This document shows positions 12,501-24,526 of a DNA stretch of 64,000 bases, piece by piece. Numbering within the stretch: position 1 is the stretch's first letter; every line of letters begins with the position of its first letter. A model generated the notes under the pieces. It made no database searches and had not been told where the DNA came from. It was given only the letters and a program-made list of their open reading frames with translations. The translations under genes and the position numbers were made by a program. Source of the DNA: Clavelina lepadiformis (Eukaryota > Chordata > Ascidiacea > Aplousobranchia > Clavelinidae); the NCBI RefSeq assembly GCF_947623445.1, contig NC_135243.1, forward strand, positions 23,258,479 through 23,322,478. The letters run 5' to 3'.

Positions 12501-12900
12501 AACATTAGCAACGTAGGTTTAGTAGGTTTGATGAATCCCAAGAATAGTTTTATACATATTGCAGGACACAGCTCTAGATACTAAAGCAAACATTGCCATA
12601 CCTCTTGCCAAGGTTTCAACTGGTCATAGTCCTGATATTGTAGCTGTTTTCAAGAAGAAATTTACCACTGGGAACGTCCAAATTTTAATAAAAGTATGCA
12701 TTATACATGAAAGTTCTCAGTATGGTGTAATGTTGAATAATGTTCAGCGAAGTTTTTCAAATCGACCAGACAGTTGTTTGAAATTTCATTTATTGAGAAA
12801 TCTATCTTTATTGAGAAACCTACCACACAGTTTTATTTTGCTGAGTTGTATTCCATTATACCAGGATGAATATGGATCATCAGATTCCCTTTTACAGTAG
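9576..12900 (+). CDS. Small three-exon gene, unknown function (89 residues)
   Basis: Exons 9576-9680 (ATG in good context, donor GTAAGT), 12565-12693 (acceptor after a TTGCAG, donor GTATGC) and 12865-12900 (stop TAG) are all phase 0. Together they give an 89-residue protein. Exon 1 begins MFVTGVLFGWSSTKNQ, exon 2 is basic near KKKFTTGN, and exon 3 encodes the acidic, Ser-rich tail DEYGSSDSLLQ. No signal peptide or membrane segment stands out and I do not recognise the family. Exons in the 2.9-kb first intron could have been missed. An alternative last exon lies at 13606-13686. Confidence 0.45.
10916..11126. mobile_element. 102-bp MITE family, compound copy
   Basis: A GGGTCTAG...TATACAAGTGCACAA end at 10916 is followed by a matching ATGTATACTAGACCC end at 11026. 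The sequence then continues through a second, related half-element ending TTGTATACTAGACCC at 11126. It reads as one copy plus an adjoining partial copy, or an insertion of one copy into another. No matching 8-bp flanks were found. It lies in the first intron of the small three-exon gene. Confidence 0.7.
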
Positions 12901-15900
12901 GAAGGTCCTGCATCTCACAATTTTATTGCATTTAATCTGGTGTCATGTTTTAAACATAATAATTATTTCGATAAAAAGGAATAACAGGAAGGATATGTAT
13001 AGTGGTGAGCTGGCTCTATGCCATTAACTTTTCTTTGCCATCTTTAATTGTCAGCCTGTTTTAAAATGCTTTTTTCGCTTTGAGGTGGTTTGTGAGTGTT
13101 GTAGAATTGTAGTCTGGATATGGATTTTCTGTATAAAAAAGCACCACAGTGACTGATTGTGCAGTCATGTTATGGTACATACTACTGTACAAATTTGGAT
13201 TTTGTTTCTAGTGTTATCATTTTTCATATGCCTAGCCTATGTGGCAAATTTGAAGATTTCAATGATGGTTGTTTTGTTTTCATTATGTTTGTACTGTTGC
13301 TGCGATTGTTTAGATTGCAGTCGAGCTTTCATATATGCCATTGCTACAATTTCATAAAGATTGTTCTAGCAAGCTAAATTTACTGAACGTTATGTTTTAC
13401 AAAATGCCTTATTAATACTCGTATGCTAAAGCGGAGAACCCAAGAATTTCCAGAGCTCAGTAATTTTTTTGTTGTCAATTCATACACACTCGTAAAATGT
13501 AGAAATATATAACTTAACCGGTATCTTTGTGTTTACAGTAAAAAATGTCAAAAAAAGCAATATAAAATGATGCATAGTTAAAGTATAAGTGTTTACATTT
13601 CAAAGCAAATTGCTCCAGACTTGAAAGCGATAGATGATAACTATGACGAGAAAAAAACAAGGAGCTCCACAGAGACTCAATTGTAAGTGGAAATTGTGGT
13701 TGATATTGTATTTTAATTATGATCTACATTTTATGTCAATAGAACTTACTTAATGTGTTTGTCAACATTTGGAACCTAATGTCCCTACATTGATGTATGT
13801 GCAATGATTACTTGATTGAATTTTTTCAAAAAATTGCTTTAATATACTCATCTTAAAGTTATTTTGTGTTGGTTTTAAATGTGTGTAACTTGTTAGTTAT
13901 GAATGTTATGATACATTGGCAGAGTAAAAGCACTACCTAATCATGCTGATACAGTTCTAACTAATTCTTGTTACCAATAAAATTTTACCAAACTTAGCTG
14001 CATTTTTCAAGCTTTGCATGGAATTTACTAAATTTTCTCAGTATCAAGTATATTTGCTTTCTTGACAGACTACACAGGCTGTTAAGATCTGGTTAGAATT
14101 AAAGTTTGGAATATCGATATAATATAGGTTGATTAAGTCTTGTAATTGTGACTGGTTAGATATAAGTATGTATATATACAGTAACTAAAATATGTACAAC
14201 CTACAAACAACGACCAATCCTATATTTTTTTTGATTTTGATAAAATGCACTGACCAGATATCATATATCTAGTCTTAACCGTGCGCTTAATGTAAATTAA
14301 AATGGACAGAAACCTTATGTCTGATGCTTTTTTTTGACTTGTTTTGCAGAAAGGTAACAAATTGTTTCATGGCAAAAAGGTCATTTGTCAGACCAATTAA
14401 TGAAAGTTGCAAATGCGATTGATCGATTGTTGCATAATAACAGTTAATAACTTGGTGAGGAATTTTTACCATAGATGCGTTCTAATTGTAGGGGTAACGC
14501 ATTGGGATTTGGGAGTTGTCACTTCTGTAATTCAGAATAAACAGGAAAGCTAAAATGATTAAAAACTTTCCAAACTATTCCATTTTCACTGAATTTTTCG
14601 TGATATGTTAAATGTATATACCATTTTCAAAAACTTGTTTGCAGTGGTTGTAGTCTACTTTGCACATATACGTCCACATTTAGTTCTTCGCAGTTAATAA
14701 ACGACTTCACGGAGCCATCAGAGAACAGAGAGAAATACATTTTCGAAATCTTAACCTTTTCGCCTGTTTTGATAAAAGCTCATCTTTATGCGCTCGACTC
14801 AAACTCTATTCGACATTGACGAATCGTGTTGTTGATCCGTATTCCCATCCAGAGAAGCACTTATCATGGGAATGTTGACGGCTTAAAACATCGCAAGAAC
14901 CATCACTCACCTACTCTGCTGGGACAAGTTTGCCACAATGGCCTTTCAATTAGGATTGATTCGACGCTCGTTTGTCGCTTTTATCGCGCGCGGTTCATTC
15001 TAAGTTCATTCTGTTCTCTCTCTGTTTAACACAAGTATAAATCAACACATTATTCACAGGGCAGTTGTACAGCGTTATAACCCGCTATGTGCAACATGTG
15101 GAACTTCATTGTAGTGAATTCTAATACTAACGTTCTGCCGAATGAATGCTAAGAAAAGATTCATTTTGTTGTTTTTTTGGTTTTATTGATGGTTTGCATG
15201 TTTGTCATCTGGTTTGATGCAGTTTAATTTTAGCATTTGGTAGGATCTGTGTGTTTCCGAAGTCACCATAGTCGTTGGAATTTGAACGAATGTGATCCTT
15301 TTCTTGCTTTCTGTAGGATAATGCATGTCAGACGAGATATGCTGAATTTTACCAGACATGTCGATTTTTCAAATCAGATTTCCTTTCCTTGTCGCTCACA
15401 ACCCACCTAATTACACAATCTGTCACGATACCTTGCCATTGCGCTATTCTGTAACGTCACCAGAAGTGACGTGTTGTCAATCTTGGCCCACAGGTGACCC
15501 CATCACGTGACAGACGTTCTATCTGCTCAATACTTTTGTTTCATCAAGATTGACGTCACACCATCGTATTAAGCATGGTTAACATATGTACCAATTATTT
15601 GATTGCATTATGGCCTAGCAAATGGAATTCTATATAAATCCTCAGAATGCTAACTTTGGTTTAGATTTTTACAGAAACAAATTGTGCCTTTGGTTTGCGG
15701 ATTTCGATCAGTTGATTTCGATCAGTTACGTTGATTACGATAGTAGTTGAAGTTATGCTAGAAACGTGTTGACGCCTTAAAATCCGGCGCCTACTTGAAA
15801 GTGTCCGCAGTTTTCTCAAGCACGGGTGCAATACAATCAATGTCGAAGTTTTAAGCGTACAAAGCAAGCAAGTTTCATGATACATTTCATAGCGTGTTTT

Positions 15901-18900
15901 ATTGAAATCATTTGCGTTTTGTATTTGTATAATGGCCATCATGGGAATGTAATAATCGCACAGATCTAAAAGTTGGTTTGTTATGACAGAGCCGGTATAT
16001 ACCGAAATGCCGTTTCAGCAGTTGTTTATTCGTTTCAAATTTAAGCCATCTATCATCGTATTGTGCGCGATTGGCATTATTCCACTGATTAATGATTCCA
16101 ATAAAGCGTTATTGACTCAACCGGGCTCGTTATGCTCGTCCAATCATCCATTCTATTTCATATATACTGGAACATTCCGTCAAGTGTGGCCCATTTCTAC
16201 TTTTGATATATTACCCACGCTAATTTATCCAGCCCGTCTTTTGCAGCACTTGTCTTCTGTTTGATCACGTGACCGTTTTGCGGTGATCACGTGATCGCTA
16301 TCTTTCCATGTTGATGACGTGTCGTGCAAGATGCGACATAACCCGACACCAAACTTTCAACCTGTGCAGCTTACTGTACTTTTTTCCGCATAAATATCGA
16401 CTCTTCCGCTCAGCGTAATGACACGAAGTTAGAAGTTTTCTTTCCTGCTCTCCTTAAATCGTGTCCGATATACCACGAGCCCCGTTGATTTTCGATGTTA
16501 GACGTTGTTTGACTCCTCGAAGACTTCTTTCTGTGATTTATGCCATTTCAGCAAATTAAAGTTGAATTCCTAAAGTTTCCTTACAGTGGTCCAACTTATA
16601 ACATGCTTTAGTTTCCAAGAGTTTTTGTCGGTTTGGATTCATTACCATTGAAGAGGTTCTACTTGCTGGTTATCATCCAATGCCTATTGATAAACGGGAA
16701 CCTAGTACCAGGTCAGCAAACCGGCCCAAACCGGTTCGGTCTGGCTTCTTCGGAAGATCAGTCAGCACTCTTATGGGATAAACCACTTGTAAGATTAATG
16801 ATCTGTCAATCGTGATCTACGTTTCATGTGCTTCATCACGTAAACAGCTGTGAAAGCTGAATATGCCGAAAAATAAAGTGTTGTGTTGTTTAGGTTCAAA
16901 CTACGCAATCATTACCAGCGACCCAAAATTTTGGACCCATGTTTTGCTTTAAGCGATTAAGTTATCGGTCGCCAACGATGAAGTTAAGTGGAATGTGTCT
17001 ACCACTCGATTAAACTGTAAACTGTGTTGTTTGCTATAAATTAGTTCGATGACTCTCCATTCAACGACCGATACCCCGTCTATATGTGGCAGCCCGTAGT
17101 TTAACTTCAAAGCAAGCCAGCTAAAGCGGTGTTAGTCGCACGTGGATCGTCAAATTTTCTTCACTTGTCCACCGCCGTAATTCTTCATCTTGTTTCGATC
17201 GATTCGTTTTGAGCCTCTTTTCATTTCGAAAGAACACATCACATTGATGCCTTTGTTGCATCACAATGCTGGTATATTTGTCAAATCACGACCTGTCAAT
17301 CACAGATTTACGTCATACGTGGCGTAATACTTCATACGTAAATTCAAGCACAACGTCTACAACTGTACACGATGAGTTTTTCCAATACGACTTAGCTCTC
17401 AAGTACATGTCTCAGCACTTGAGTATATCTTTCCCACTTGAGATTAGTATGAGTTTGCTGTAGCCCGAAAGTTGAAAGTAGTATCCGAGTATAAAGTAAT
17501 ATCCGAAATGTACGTTATACTAGTAACGGTATCCATATCGCACAATAAGTCTGGAAATCTGTGGGGTTCTACTGGCTTTTAGCATCCTCATAAATCCCAG
17601 ATTTTTTGATCAGCCGGCGTCGCTCGATTGATTCATTGCGTGCTCGTTCAGACGTGAATTGAGTGATGAGTTACAGGGCACGGAACAACACGCCATGCAT
17701 CACTTTTGCAGGCTGTCAGTTGCAAACCATTCGGCTGTGAAATTCCGTTTCGTAAACTTGCCCAAACTCAGTCCATGTTTTCAATTCAAAAGATTCTTGC
17801 TAGCTTTTCGCTTTCACCTATCAAACTGATCTGTAAAAAAATGGACGTCACGATCAGTTTATTTCAGATCAACCCATTCCGAAGTAATTCCTATAAATGA
17901 ATTTATGTTAATAAACATTGTATGTTTGTTGTGCACTGTACAGGCATAATCATCTCTTGTTTCTGTCGTTTCTCCGAAAATATCCATTGGTGTTTCCGAA
18001 CTTCCCACAAAAATCTTCACCCAAAACTGACATACTCATTAGGTCAAAGGTCATTCGTCTGATCTACATCCTTCCGTTGCCTGGACAACAGCCTACGTCA
18101 CGATAGTGCTTGCCGTCCAACACGGGTGTAGTCACACAAAACGTTTACTTTGAAATTTTGGTGTTTTGTTGGAAATTTTAGCATAAGGTCAGCGTAAGAA
18201 CCACCTGCGTTGTAACAACTTCTTCCACCCAAGTCTTCAAGTGGCGGTCCGCCGCCGTTGGTCTGTTTTTCCAGCCAGCAGGTGACATACCTTTCAAGTC
18301 GGCAGTCGCTGGATACTTGACATGCTTTGCCACACACGCTAGCACTTCTACCGAGCACACAATTACACTTGTTATAAACGTGACGACAGTTAATTAGGAT
18401 TATAACGTCACAAATAGCATGCAGGCCCACCTGGTTCTTGGAATGCCATTTCGAGGAAAGTAAGGTGTTTTGAAGGACAGCCATCGATACTCCATGATGA
18501 CCGCTGATTTATGTGTTCACTGCGGGCTTCATAAGTGCCTATTTCCGCCAAACCTCGTGCCAATTAAAGCGTTTTTTCCCCGCAGAAATTTGTTGACAAC
18601 TTTACGAAGTTATTAAGCCACACCAAGCGTCAGTTACTTGAGTATTCTCTCACTCGTGTTGAAAAATAATAGAATGTTGTTACGAAATAAATGCTGATGC
18701 CTGTTTTGGACCGAAGTGCTTACGACTCGGTTGTTCAATGGATGGCCAAGCATGTAGCAATGAGAACCTGGATATTGTTGTAGCTCAGTTTGCATTAACT
18801 CAGCTAGACAGAGGAACATGTTTCGTTTGTCGTTGGGTTTCGAGCAGAATGTTACATTTTTGAGCCAAAATGTCAAAAGGTTCCTGTTATTTGAGAAAAC

Positions 18901-21900
18901 GCGGGAAAACCACAGACTGTAGTCTGTGATTTATGTCGTTACAATCCCATTTTTGTTCTGCTTTGTGACGTAATATGTTTCAGTGTCTTCATTTCAGATA
19001 TCGTGAAGGATGCCATTATGCTAGTCATGGTGGAGTGAGCATTTTAAGAAACGTCAACCCATATTTAAAATTAGTCTAAAAATCAAGCCGATATTTCGTG
19101 AATATGTTAATCTTATTTTCCGTTGTCTGCAAAAGTTCTCCGTAGGTCATTCGCACGCTTGTGTCTTAAGCTTGGTATGTCATGACTTGAAACACGTAGA
19201 CATTGTCCGCCGGTTTCTGAAACATTTTAAATTACTCCGGTTTTGCACAAGCGTTTAAAAGCACGCCCGATGCTGAGTTTCAATTCATTTTCATTGTCTA
19301 CGTTATAGTCGACGATTGATTAAAATGATTGCTGTCCTTCTGAAATTTCAACGGACAATGGTAGCTGTTTTACACTGTTTTTCTTCCTCTAATCAGTCTA
19401 ATCACGAAATTTAAGCGATAAAAAATGTACCAAGACCTTCCAGAGTATATTCACTTTACGCCAGCGATAATACCCTATTGTTCAGAATATAAACGTGTTT
19501 GTTTTCGAAATTGTTCAAATTGTTTTGAGAAATTTAAGTAAAATTCAACGTTTTCGACATTACGCTGTTAATAGTAGTCTAATTCTCGGAGACGATGAGT
19601 AATTTGGCCGGATTATTTGCAATGTCGGCCAAAATGCAAGCAAAGGTCACACATTTTAAGTCAATCGATGTTTATTTTTAGCAAGTATCTACACGACAAT
19701 AAAGAGCATTCTTCAACATACTGGCGCAGAATTTCTTCGCCGTGTTTATGTTGTGGGTTTAGCGCTATATTAAAACGCAACGTAGATGCCGCTTCCTAAT
19801 TAACTAGCCTGAGAAAAGACCAGCCCAGGCCGGATCGAGACCTTGCATTAGTTGGAAATTTCCACTCTGGCTTTAGATTGATCGAAGCTGTCAATAGTGA
19901 CGTGCGAGGACGCAGTGATAGATGGAATTGGATGGTAGAAGGGCGCGCTTTTAAAATGTGTTTACAGCTAAAACACGTCAAGTCCTTCATCGATCGTACA
20001 CTTCGTTCCTACTACGCTTATCACTGCAAAACGAAAAGACATCAATTCTTTCTCTTGCCTTTATTGTTTGTGACATCACAATGTATTAGCTCTCCCCTGC
20101 TTACGTCACTGTTTTATTAATGGATAAATTTATTTATGAGTTTGCTTGGTATTGAAAACGACGTGACATGGCGTCTATAAATCAAACGCGGGACTCTAAA
20201 TACTGCCCCGCCCTCTTCTACACGTGCATGAGGATCCAGTTTTATTGTCGTAGGTTGCTTACTGCGCATGCGCGTACCACACGCGTGTTCTAGATACGGA
20301 AAAACATGAACCCTAGAATATAGAAAACTAAAGATAAAAAGACCCGGTACCCCCACCCCAGTCTTGTCGTACGCTATTTTTCATATTTCATCGTGACGTA
20401 TACATGACGTCACTCGCTATGTACGATTTTGATCCATTTAGTGTCTCATAGTCCGGCGCTAATCAACCGCCCGCTGTGTCGAAACTACTGGCAATTTTCC
20501 AAGTTAATTTTCATCCTGCTTCATGACTTTATCGGTCACCGACAAGCGCTCGTTGCAACAGTGAGTTGCTCTCATAAATCTGCCACCATCTGCCGTCGCT
20601 TCTATTTTCTTTCCACGATCTGATTGATCGCATCGTTCTTACGCGCAATTACTTTGCGGACCACGATTTATTGCCCACCTCGTTCGTAGCGCTGAAGTTA
20701 TTTCATCAATCGACCGATTTGATCTACATTTCAACGTCATCGAAAGGAATATAATTTACAGCCACGTAATAAATAACAATCAGTGTGTTGGCTTTTGGAT
20801 TGTGTTCTGATTAAGGATTCTTGTCTGTTGATCCAACATAAATCACACTTCAAATCGCGAAAGAATTATAATAACCGGTCATTGCTTATCCCATGCAAAG
20901 AGTCGAGACCAGAACCATCTAGTAGTGCTAAGAAGCCGACAGTATTTTCTAGTAAAGACCGATATCCATTTTACTTGTATTTCACAATAATTTGGGTATT
21001 TTTCGGTGTTGTTTTCTGTCTGTTTCGTTCTTGGTCGTCGATTGTTTGCTGACAAGTGCAAGTGCAAGTCGAACTCGCTCAGTTTTCTTTCTCTTGTTTG
21101 TACCGATGCTATTAATACTTTGGAAAATTGCTGCCTACTCTTAATACGCGTAGAAATTGTCACGAAGTCCTTGTCATTAATTACGTAGTGCCATAATTTG
21201 ATGGACTACTCGGAAATTGGAATTAATAGCGCGCAGAATTTGGATCGAAAACGCATTTGAAAAGCTCCTCAAGTTGCTTTGTGTGACGGATTGGCCAATC
21301 ACATGACATTCTAAGTAGTAAATTGAAAATTAATGGAATAGGACGTCGTGTAACCCTACCCACGTCCTATTCAAAGCCCGTTTGATTGATGGTAGTTGCC
21401 GTTTAAAGATCAAGACATTTCGCCGTTTTCGTCACAATAATCATGTTTTTTTTCCCTGTCGAATTTGCTTTAGATTTTAGAACATACATCCACCGCTCTT
21501 GACCTTTCGGTGAACTAAAAACCGATCGTGACCAGATTTTAAAAGGCGTCTTTCGATGACCGATCGGGTGACCACAAGAAAAAGGCTTAAAGGCGTCAAA
21601 CCCTCTCTCACGCGCAGTGTAGTCAATAAATGTAAGACTTGTTAGGCGCATCGGCGTGCTTAGTGCACCATCTTAACTGGTGTGTAAATGGAGGTTATTA
21701 CACAGGAAACACAGTTGGCAGGCCGCTAATCGTTGCTATTTATACCAAAGCCCACTGCAAAATGGAGTGCACTTGAGCTCCACGGCCGCGGTTTGTAATT
21801 TTGGTAAACAAGACACTTACAATGAATGTGGGCATGAACTTGACAAGCCGTTAGCTTAAAGAGGTCAACGGTAATCTGACAGGTCTAGGTTTATCAGCGA

Positions 21901-24260
21901 GGACGGGATTCGAAAATAATTTGTTGTGAAGCTCAGACAGCGAGAGGGCGGTCGTCAAAGAATAATCAAAACTTCCACTCGTTTGCAAGGAACAACTGCT
22001 CCCGGCTTGTAGTGACGTCACATCATATTTGTCCACAGGAGTTAAGAACTTGTGATTGCTGAGGTGGTTGGTGTTGTTTGAGATGAGCGAAGAGCTTTTT
22101 TGTCCTGCCTGACTCAGTCAAAATCTGTTGGGAAAACTCTGCTGCTAAGGTCCTTGAGAAAACTGAAGCCAATTCGAAAGCGAACAACTTTGAAGTGATA
22201 TGTGACGGGTTGCGTTACACAGGTTAAACACCGAGCCCGACACCACTGTAACGAGGCTCACCGGTGTGTTTCCTGTCATGACGTCATCTATATTAGAGGC
22301 ACCGCACCATTTAATTAAGCAGGTCAAGCACTGGATCTTGAGCCCCCTGATCGTTATTATCGAGATCGTGTTTCTGGGAATTTGTATTAGATTCTGTACC
22401 GTTGCACCCTGCCCCTTCATTTACCTTCTTGGCGCGGATAGATTCGGCGCCAAAGGCACCCGTGACTTGCGTGTGCGCTAATCCACGTTTAGAGTGCGTT
22501 TCTTTAAACAAACGACGTGTGTTTGTGCGCGCTCGTCACTGTCAGTCGACCTCAATCAATCAGCAGCGAGTGGACATGGAGCGCAAGAAAAAAGGAAAAC
22601 AAAGTTATTAATCCAGCTCGTACAGGGTTGCTACTGGGTCAAACTAATTTCAAATCCCTCCGATTGAGTCTATTGTTTCCCGCTGTTGTGATGCGGTCGC
22701 ATGGTTGGCACGAAAATCGATTTGCGACTCTCATTCGCGACAAATTAATTCGTCCGCTCGCCCGTCGAACAGCAGATTAAAAACAGCTTTACCAGTTCGC
22801 TTATATCGAAAGCAGAGAGAGAACGAGAGAAGGAAAATGCTAAATTAAGTTACAAACAGGTCACTATGGACCTTTATTAAGCAGCAGGTACTTGGTATGA
22901 CATGCCAACATGACAAGTTACCGCTAATTTCTAAGTGATTTATTGGACACCTTGTAATTAAATTGAGTTTACTTAACGGTTGGACGCTTTGTTCTTCCAC
23001 TAAGATAACATTCCTCTTGCATATGAACAGTATAAATTGTGCGTACTCACGTTCGTTTTGTAAAATGTAAGCGTGGCATTACACTGCTGCCAAAAGCCTG
23101 TTCTGCCAAATGCGGTCTGCGAGCTTTATAATTTGTTTATAGGCTTTGATATTTATGTGTTAAGCTTTAACAGTGAATTACGTGAACGTTTGCGAAAATA
23201 TTATTTCGTTCACCGCAAGAGAACCTCGAAAGTTTTTTCAACTTAGTGCCAGTGCAACCAGTTAATGTGACTTAACGAAAACAAATAGATAGTTATTTTA
23301 ATAAGGACTAATTAATTAAACTGGATGAGTGAAAGGGTAGACAGGAGGTAATATCATCTTAGTAGGCGGCGTAATAGTTTTGTCGGGAATATTTTAAATC
23401 ATCCTGTCTCTTTGTCTAATAGATCGGCGACAAAGCCAAGTAATCTCTTTGTATTATGCCAAGGTAAAGAGAAATTCTTTTTCCAATATCGGTCTAATTA
23501 GCAAACGTCAATTACACTAAAATCACATTTTTAGACATTCTTTATTAATAACCGTACAGGTTTCACCGTTGTTGCTGCGATATTATTAAATTTTCCTTTA
23601 GTGTTGATATGAAATTTGCCATTATTATCTGATGTCGGCGTTGGTGACAGTAATTTGCACATGATTTATATACTGCTGGGCAGAGAAATGGCAGGTAGGT
23701 TTGTAAGACCATCGAATAAGCGACTAGTTACTACTTAGTGAGACCAACTCGTCTCTTTGACGGAAATGTTCATTAGAATCCGGCGCATTAAGAAATAATT
23801 TTATGTTTTCCGTCCCGATTAATTCTGATAAAAATTTAAAAAAAATATTAATTTTCTAACAACACACCCCTCTGTCATTGTTCTCTTCAAGCAATGCCCC
23901 AATAAAGTGACAGGGTGATAACACAATGTCAGTCCCTTGTTTGTCAACTTAATCGCGATAAGGCGTATTTTAGGTCCTGCTCGCACAGTCTGTTTACTGG
24001 AGTCCTTGTACAATGTTTGCAATAAATAATTGATACTTTCCAACGAGCCTTCCATCGCTCAAATGTTGGAAGTACAACCGGTTGCAATGCTGACGGGTTT
24101 GATAAATTACAGGGCAGCACCAGATAAGGTTATTGTTGATCCTGTTTCAACACTGAGCGGACTATGTTTTCAACATACTTAGGTAAAATATTGAAGGACA
24201 CGCTAAAAGCCTGAAAGACTGAAATTGAAAGCAGTGTTTTCCAACTATAGGCCTATTTTC
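12901..24260. other. Gene-poor region upstream of Teashirt
   Basis: About 11 kb without a supported protein gene. The frames here lack consistent splice sites or recognisable domains. It contains several TGACGTCA and TCACGTGA palindromes (for example 15551, 16264, 20408, 22014, 22281). A GC-richer stretch near 22400-22800 contains an ATG at 22576 opening the basic peptide MERKKKGKQ, a candidate first coding exon of Teashirt. The size and position suggest regulatory DNA for the Teashirt gene, but this is inference. Confidence 0.45.
13606..13686 (+). other. Candidate alternative last exon of the 9576-12900 gene
   Basis: An AG at 13604-13605 opens a phase-0 frame of 26 residues starting QIAPDLKAIDDNYDEK and ending TETQL followed by TAA. 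The phase fits the donor at 12693. If used in place of 12865-12900 it would give a C-terminus of the class I PDZ-ligand form (T-x-L). The acceptor's pyrimidine tract is weak, and a GTAAGT donor overlaps the stop codon. Confidence 0.25.
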
Positions 24261-24362
24261 GGGTCAAGTATACAAGTGCACAACCTGATGACGTTGCAAT
24301 TTGAGTAGCTAGGTGCTAGTATACAAAGGCAACCTGTGGTTGTGCACTTGTACACTGGACCT
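24261..24362. mobile_element. 102-bp MITE family, intact copy with target duplication
   Basis: The termini GGGTCAAGTATACAAGTGC and GCACTTGTACACTGGACCT are inverted repeats. Perfect 8-bp duplications CTATTTTC flank the element at 24253-24260 and 24363-24370. This copy fixes the family's length (102 bp) and target-site size. It sits immediately upstream of the first supported Teashirt exon. Confidence 0.9.
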
Positions 24363-24526
24363 CTATTTTCTTCGTTTCTGCCCTTTCAGTGAAATTAAGG
24401 GTAAAAAATTTAGCAAATATTCAGAAATTTCAGGACAAAATTTTATCACTCTTTTTTATTACACAGCCAATGTAAGAACTACATAGGATCCACTCATTAC
24501 TTAACGTTGTACTTGAAAACTTCCAG

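Noticed and set aside
15661..16264. Two 93-codon frames on opposite strands
   Set aside because: No splice sites, domain or codon pattern; the plus frame has a hydrophobic stretch but nothing else.
23456..23463. ATGCCAAG followed by GTAAAG as a first Teashirt exon (like MPR...)
   Set aside because: It ends in phase 2, but the next exon at 24527 needs phase 1.
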